NCBI GenBank assembly: GCA_947629545.1
Contig: CANREE010000005.1
Span: forward strand, 1-54,382
Length of the DNA stretch: 54,382 bases
From: an uncultured Lachnospiraceae bacterium
Lineage (GTDB): Bacteria; Bacillota; Clostridia; Lachnospirales; Lachnospiraceae
Reading direction: 5' to 3'
The notes beneath the pieces are model-generated. The model was not told the DNA's origin. It made no database searches and was given only the letters and a program-made list of their open reading frames with translations. Below are positions 53,461 through 54,382 of this stretch, piece after piece (position 1 is the stretch's first letter; each line of letters begins with the position of its first letter). A program made the position numbers and the translations under genes.

Positions 53461-53604
53461 TTACCCATCTTCTGAAACGTACCTGAGAACCAGTCGGTTC
53501 AATGTAACCCTCATCTGTACCACTATTTCCATCAGCTTATCATTATCTTCCTTCAGTCTGCGGTTCTCCTCTTCCAGAACAGACACCCTCGCTTCATTAT
53601 CCAT
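53461..53604 (-). CDS. 47-residue coiled-coil protein
   Basis: A short frame beginning MDNEARVSVLEEENRRLKEDNDKL and ending LNRLVLRYVSEDG. ATG 53604 has AAGGAGG seven bases upstream. Heptad-like Leu and Val spacing and an EENRRLKEDND core indicate a leucine-zipper-like helix. On the minus strand a promoter TTTTCA (53661-53656), 17-bp spacer, TATATT (53638-53633) precedes it. Function unknown; its coiled coil resembles that of the convergent neighbour, so they might interact. Confidence 0.65.
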   Translation of the reverse strand: MDNEARVSVLEEENRRLKEDNDKLMEIVVQMRVTLNRLVLRYVSEDG

Positions 53605-53885
53605 TGGGCCCCCTCCTTCCCGTCTATTTCCCAATATAAGGTATTTTTTCTGATTTGAAAAGAATATTCGTTCGCACGATTCGACACTTGTCACCGCGCC
53701 CATTTTCAGTGGCGGTAAAGCAACCGCAAAATATGCCGTCTGCCCCGCTTCCGAATACTATTTCTGGAACTGCTTTCAGGAGCTAAAATGTCGAATTTTG
53801 TCGAAATATTTTTGGTAAGATTTACGTCCGAAAATCGTAAGATTTTAGCCGCTTTTAACCCCTAGCCAAACAGCATTTCATATGC

Positions 53886-53891
53886 TATACT
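53886..53891 (+). promoter_or_regulatory. Extended -10 of the small wall-binding protein gene
   Basis: TATACT with TG one base upstream (TGCTATACT), about 70 bp before the start; the -35 position reads TAGCCA. The 359-bp gap upstream (53605-53963) otherwise holds direct repeats GTAAGATTT and TGTCGAA between 53790 and 53850 and no gene. Confidence 0.5.
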
Positions 53892-53963
53892 GTGAACGAA
53901 AACAAAGAGTTTATTAAGCGCACTGCAGGTATAGGATTCATTCAGGAAAGGAGGCTGTGTAGA

Positions 53964-54284
53964 ATGAAGAAGATACGGATCTGTGCAGCCGGAATTTCTT
54001 TTCTGATGTTTCTTTCAGCGTCCGTACCGGTATATGCCGGTACCTGGACACAGCATGAAGACAAGACCTGGACTTATGTTGATGATAACGGCATGAGCAT
54101 TACCGGCTGGATTGAAGACGGCACAAAGACCTACTACCTCGATGAAGACGGCAATCTTAAGACCGGCTGGTTCAAACTGAAGGGATCATGGTATTATTTT
54201 GACGAAAAAGGCGTTCTGGCAAAGGATCAGTGGATCGACAACTATTATGTAAATTCCGAAGGCAAGATGAAGGGAATTCGATAA
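53964..54284 (+). CDS. Small secreted cell-wall-binding repeat protein
   Basis: A 106-residue precursor: signal peptide (cleavage near PVYA, residue 25) and about four choline-binding-type repeats (GTWTQHEDKTWTYVDDNGMSI, KTYYLDEDGNLKTGWFKLKG, SWYYFDEKGVLAKDQWIDN). ATG 53964 has AAAGGAGG nine bases upstream; the open frame begins at 53892 without a site. A shorter relative of the protein at 51569. A group II intron end lies 23 bases after the stop. Confidence 0.88.
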   Translation: MKKIRICAAGISFLMFLSASVPVYAGTWTQHEDKTWTYVDDNGMSITGWIEDGTKTYYLDEDGNLKTGWFKLKGSWYYFDEKGVLAKDQWIDNYYVNSEGKMKGIR

Positions 54285-54306
54285 CTTCAGGCACAGATAT
54301 TACTTA

Positions 54307-54382
54307 ATCGAGTAGGAGGCGGTGATTAGCCGCCGTCCTCTCACACCACCGTGCGTACCGTTCGGTACACGGCGGTTTCAAC
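54307..54382 (-). mobile_element. Group II intron, 3' end (domains V and VI), running off the right edge
   Basis: Read on the minus strand, 54376-54345 folds as domain V: a 9-bp lower helix (ACCGCCGTG with CACGGTGGT), a two-base CG bulge on the 3' side, a 4-bp upper helix (TACC with GGTA) and the loop GAAC. It is followed by a domain VI-like hairpin (AGGACGGCGG with CCGCCTCCT, 54339-54314) and a likely 3' splice end in CTACTCGAT near 54307. The reverse transcriptase gene would lie beyond the window. The layout resembles bacterial introns that insert next to genes rather than inside them. Confidence 0.75.

Overview
The window looks like a chromosome segment of a Gram-positive gut-type member of the Bacillota, most likely the Lachnospiraceae (order Lachnospirales/Clostridia). 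Grounds: strong AGGAGG-type ribosome binding sites, frequent GTG/TTG starts, fairly high GC for the group, LytR-CpsA-Psr protein beside a WbaP-type sugar transferase, small cell-wall-binding-repeat proteins, S8 (Csp-like) peptidases without signal peptide, LplB/YtcP-type ABC sugar importers, and AraC/LacI regulators beside uronic-sugar enzymes. The genus cannot be fixed from this alone. No tRNA, rRNA or CRISPR array was seen.

Layout. (1) 1-5034: a catabolic cluster on the minus strand (GPH-type sugar symporter, TIM-barrel sugar isomerase/epimerase, a beta-propeller-like protein cut by the left edge) facing a divergent AraC activator; paired direct repeats sit on the symporter promoter. (2) 5088-19059: mostly housekeeping genes on the minus strand: small zinc protein, rimI, tsaB, tsaE (t6A tRNA modification), tex, homoserine dehydrogenase with an ACT-domain partner, a 1-phosphofructokinase-family kinase, prfB with its programmed +1 frameshift, and secA. 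A roughly 220-bp imperfect inverted repeat lies between prfB and secA. (3) 19256-28728: a second sugar locus: GH88 unsaturated uronyl hydrolase, a broken AraC remnant, MBL hydrolase, GDPD-like protein, solute-binding lipoprotein and two permeases, driven by a consensus promoter (TTGACA-17-TATAAT) with a LacI-like operator, opposite a LacI regulator fused to a cytoplasmic solute-binding domain. (4) 28729-40420: an intergenic DnaA-box cluster, hpf, a type-B carboxylesterase, trxB, an SDR reductase overlapping a zinc phospholipase-like gene, glmM-glmS, lspA and an S8 peptidase. (5) 40441-51289: an envelope block on the minus strand: three GT2 glycosyltransferases, a polyprenyl-phosphate sugar transferase and an LCP ligase (surface polysaccharide synthesis and attachment to the wall), then htrA and a divergent ClpX paralogue. 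(6) 51569-54382: two secreted cell-wall-binding-repeat proteins, two small coiled-coil proteins, and the 3' end (domains V and VI) of a group II intron running off the right edge.

How it fits together. Two separately regulated loci import and process oligosaccharides, probably containing unsaturated uronic acids. The right half builds and quality-controls the envelope. The most interesting candidate system is the htrA-clpX-like pair: three TTTTCACA-like boxes spaced 11 and 22 bp apart precede a promoter with a poor -35, and the ClpX paralogue has changed residues at the substrate-loop (RKH) and ClpP-docking (IGF) positions. The LacI/solute-binding-protein fusion is the second candidate.
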